Shown here: positions 62,138-64,000 of the stretch, one piece after another
Layout: each line of letters begins with the position of its first letter
Numbering within the stretch: the stretch's first letter is position 1
Origin: Oribacterium asaccharolyticum ACB7
GTDB taxonomy: Bacteria; Bacillota; Clostridia; Lachnospirales; Lachnospiraceae
Direction: 5' to 3'
Assembly (NCBI RefSeq): GCF_000238075.1
Contig: NZ_JH414504.1
Span: 478,886-542,885 of the forward strand
DNA: 64,000 nt
The notes under the pieces: generated by a model
Databases searched by the model: none
What the model was told of the DNA's origin: nothing
The model's input: the letters and a program-made list of their open reading frames with translations, nothing else
Program-made: the position numbers and the translations under genes

Positions 62138-63784
62138 TTATAAGATAATTTCCGCCACTGACTTTCCGGGTGGAATCATCGGTAAAACTTTCTCGTCTTT
62201 ATCAATATGACAGTCAAGAAGGACCGGTCCTGCAATATTCTTTCTTTCCTCTAAAGCTTTCTCCAGTTCGGAAAGCTTATGGATGGAAAATCCTTTACCG
62301 CCGTAAGCTTCAATAAGCTTTACAAAGTCTGTTCCTCTGTCAAGGATTGTAGCGGAATACCGTTCTCCGAAAAAAGCGGTTTGCCACTGCCGAACCATAC
62401 CGAGTACCTGGTTATTTAAAAGAACTATGGTAATCGGAAGCCCTTCCTTTACTGTCGTACAAAGTTCATTGCAGTTCATGGAAAAGGAACCGTCCGAGGT
62501 AATCAGCACTGTTTCCTCTTTATTCTTGGCAAAGCAGGCACCGATTGCGGCACCCATGCCGTATCCCATCGTTCCGAGTCCGCCGGAAGTCAAGAAAGTT
62601 CCGGGCTTTTCAAAGCGATAATACTGTGCTGTCCACATCTGATGCTGTCCCACATCCGTTGCCACAACCGTTTCATCCTTCGCGAAGCGACGAACCGTTT
62701 CCAGAATATTCTTTGGGCGAAAAGCGTCTTTTTCGAAACCGGTGACTTTCTTATAGCTTTCAATTTCCTTCCACCACTCCGGATTCTTTCTTTCCTTCAG
62801 TTTCGGAAGGACCGATTTCATCCATTTTTTTACATCCGCCTGTACTGAAAAATCAGGAGAAAGATTCTTTCCAAGTTCTGCCTTATCAATATCTACATGA
62901 ATGATTTTGCAATTTTTCGTATAAGCGGACAGATTTCCTGTCGCTCTATCGGAAAAACGAACACCGACTGCGAGCATTAGGTCACATTCCGATTGTACCT
63001 TGGCCGCCTGGTAGCTGCCATGCATTCCCACTAAACCAAGACTTAAAGGATGAGAGTCCGGAAATGCAGTGCGTCCCATCATACTGACAGCTACCGGTGC
63101 ATTTAACTTTTCTGCAAAGGCACGAAGATAGTCTTCTCCTCCACAGGCAATAACGCCTCCTCCGGCATAAATAAAGGGTTTCTTGGCACTATTCAGAAGC
63201 TTTATAACACCCTCTTCATCATAGGGCAATTCCGCCTTCTCCGGCATCTTGGGAAGTACCGCAACTCCGTACTCACACTCATTAACCTGTACATCCTTCG
63301 GAATATCAATGAGGACCGGTCCCTTTCTTCCCGAATTGGCAATCAGGAACGCCTCTTTAATGGTCTGTTCCAGTTCAGAAACATCCTTGACCATAAAGTT
63401 ATGCTTCACAACAGGCTGGGTAATGGATACAATATCCACTTCCTGAAAACTGTCTCTTCCTAAAGCTTCCGTAGCAACATTCCCGGTAATGGCAACCAAG
63501 GGTACGGAATCCAGATAGGCGTTGGCAATGCCGGTAACGAGGTTTGTAGCACCGGGTCCTGACGTTGCTATCACTACCCCGACTTTTCCGCTTGCTCTCG
63601 CATATCCGTCAGCTGCATGGGCAGCCCCCTGTTCATGCGCCGTCAAAACATGGTGAATACGGTCTCTGCATTGATACAACTCATCATAAATGTTTAAAAC
63701 CGCACCGCCCGGATAGCCGAAAACGGTATCTACCCCCTGCCGAATGAGTTCTTCAATTAAGATTCTTGCTCCTTTTAATTTCAT
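62138..63784 (-). CDS. ilvB: Acetolactate synthase large subunit (first copy)
   Basis: 548-residue ThDP enzyme: FGYPGGAVLNIYDELY, catalytic Glu in TAHEQGAAHAADGYARASGK, TSGPGATNLVTGIANAYLDS, PVLIDIPKDVQ, and the ThDP-Mg motif TSDGSFSMNCNELCT. Complete and closer to the canonical biosynthetic enzyme than the second copy. First structural gene of the ilv operon; an attenuator and leader peptide lie directly upstream. Confidence 0.95.
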   Translation of the reverse strand: MKLKGARILIEELIRQGVDTVFGYPGGAVLNIYDELYQCRDRIHHVLTAHEQGAAHAADGYARASGKVGVVIATSGPGATNLVTGIANAYLDSVPLVAITGNVATEALGRDSFQEVDIVSITQPVVKHNFMVKDVSELEQTIKEAFLIANSGRKGPVLIDIPKDVQVNECEYGVAVLPKMPEKAELPYDEEGVIKLLNSAKKPFIYAGGGVIACGGEDYLRAFAEKLNAPVAVSMMGRTAFPDSHPLSLGLVGMHGSYQAAKVQSECDLMLAVGVRFSDRATGNLSAYTKNCKIIHVDIDKAELGKNLSPDFSVQADVKKWMKSVLPKLKERKNPEWWKEIESYKKVTGFEKDAFRPKNILETVRRFAKDETVVATDVGQHQMWTAQYYRFEKPGTFLTSGGLGTMGYGMGAAIGACFAKNKEETVLITSDGSFSMNCNELCTTVKEGLPITIVLLNNQVLGMVRQWQTAFFGERYSATILDRGTDFVKLIEAYGGKGFSIHKLSELEKALEERKNIAGPVLLDCHIDKDEKVLPMIPPGKSVAEIIL

Positions 63785-63805
63785 TCCCCAACTCCCTTTC
63801 TCATT

Positions 63806-63837
63806 GAAAAAGCCTTACAGCGTAACGCTGTAAGGCT
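63806..63837 (-). terminator. Attenuator hairpin upstream of ilvB
   Basis: Perfect 12-bp stem AGCCTTACAGCG / CGCTGTAAGGCT with a 3-base loop, followed on the minus strand by TTTT(T)C, ending about 20 bases before the ilvB ATG. Its central GCGTTACGC (63820-63828) is complementary to GCGTAACGC inside the leader peptide frame (63872-63881), a possible antiterminator pairing. Confidence 0.85.
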
Positions 63838-63856
63838 AAAGGCTCTCTAACTGTCT

Positions 63857-63955
63857 TTATCTTTCAAATGAGGCGTTACGCAAACAATCACTACTGTCTA
63901 AGACAATAATGCCCACGAGAATAATAATGACTGTGAGTGTAACCATTACATTCAT
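63857..63955 (-). CDS. Branched-chain amino acid leader peptide of the ilv operon
   Basis: 32-codon frame with AGGAGG nine bases before the ATG. The first 19 residues are MNVMVTLTVIIILVGIIVL: four Val, five Ile, three Leu and two Thr, then a polar end (DSSDCLRNASFER). The stop lies about 20 bases before the attenuator hairpin. This is the arrangement of classical ribosome-mediated attenuation as in enteric ilv leaders: starvation for Ile, Val or Leu would stall ribosomes in the codon run and free the downstream GCGTAACGC segment to pair with the terminator stem. Too short for usual gene finders. A TGGGATAAT just upstream (about 63984-63992) may be the -10 box. Confidence 0.82.
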   Translation of the reverse strand: MNVMVTLTVIIILVGIIVLDSSDCLRNASFER

Positions 63956-64000
63956 TTGCTTGCTCCTCCTAAAAAATATGTCTGATTATCCCATAGCCCT

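Overview
The window looks like chromosome of a low-to-mid GC Gram-positive anaerobe of the class Clostridia, most likely Lachnospiraceae (an Oribacterium-like genus is my best guess, by inference only). Pointers are LL-diaminopimelate aminotransferase (DapL), QueH-type epoxyqueuosine reductase, a double-cubane-cluster reductase, an ECF folate S-component, secreted proteins with choline-binding-like cell-wall repeats, strong AGGAGG ribosome sites, and the absence of phage, plasmid or transposase genes. Most genes lie on the minus strand.

Layout. 1-3 kb: envelope genes (YitT membrane protein, L,D-transpeptidase, secreted NlpC/P60 hydrolase). 3-8.3 kb: an anaerobic redox/sulfur cluster (DUF3343, double-cubane reductase, solo B3/4 protein, frameshifted cysteine desulfurase, radical SAM enzyme, NusG-domain-II protein), then tRNA-Thr(CGT). 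8.7-16.2 kb: two tandem heterodimeric ABC exporters, each a catalytically canonical half plus a degenerate half. 16.2-23.3 kb: ruvA-ruvB-zapA-U32 peptidase-RodA/FtsW-PBP, probably one operon running into the second exporter pair. 23.5 kb: a 127-nt rod-like inverted-repeat element. 23.7-27.9 kb: nitroreductase and a MacAB/YknXYZ-like efflux system. 28-33.5 kb: RNase H-like exonuclease, leuCD with a divergent LysR regulator, Mrp ATPase. 33.6-41.8 kb: HPr, queH, rpoD, a TrmH-type methyltransferase (interrupted), nadE, and groESL under a CIRCE operator. 42-43 kb: two paralogous small secreted cell-wall-repeat proteins. 43-53 kb: dapL, luxS, glnS, an M14 peptidase, lrgAB, folT-folC, xpt. 53.2-57.1 kb: a surface/envelope cluster (small membrane protein, 738-residue zinc-ribbon/TPR/cell-wall-repeat protein, DUF421, interrupted DUF3290, RidA). 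57.2-64 kb: a branched-chain amino acid operon with two acetolactate synthases (ilvB-ilvN-ilvC-ilvA-ilvB-ilvN), preceded by a leader peptide and attenuator.

Main things to look at twice: (1) a classical-looking ilv leader-peptide attenuator at the right edge; (2) four genes broken by single-base shifts, two of which sit at perfectly phased -1 slippery heptamers (TrmH-type and DUF3290), so either homopolymer sequence errors or recoding; (3) a dispersed family of about 42-bp intergenic palindromes in two sequence flavours; (4) the unexplained 127-nt structured element; (5) a surface protein joining a cytoplasmic zinc ribbon to an extracellular cell-wall-binding region through a variable acidic TED repeat.
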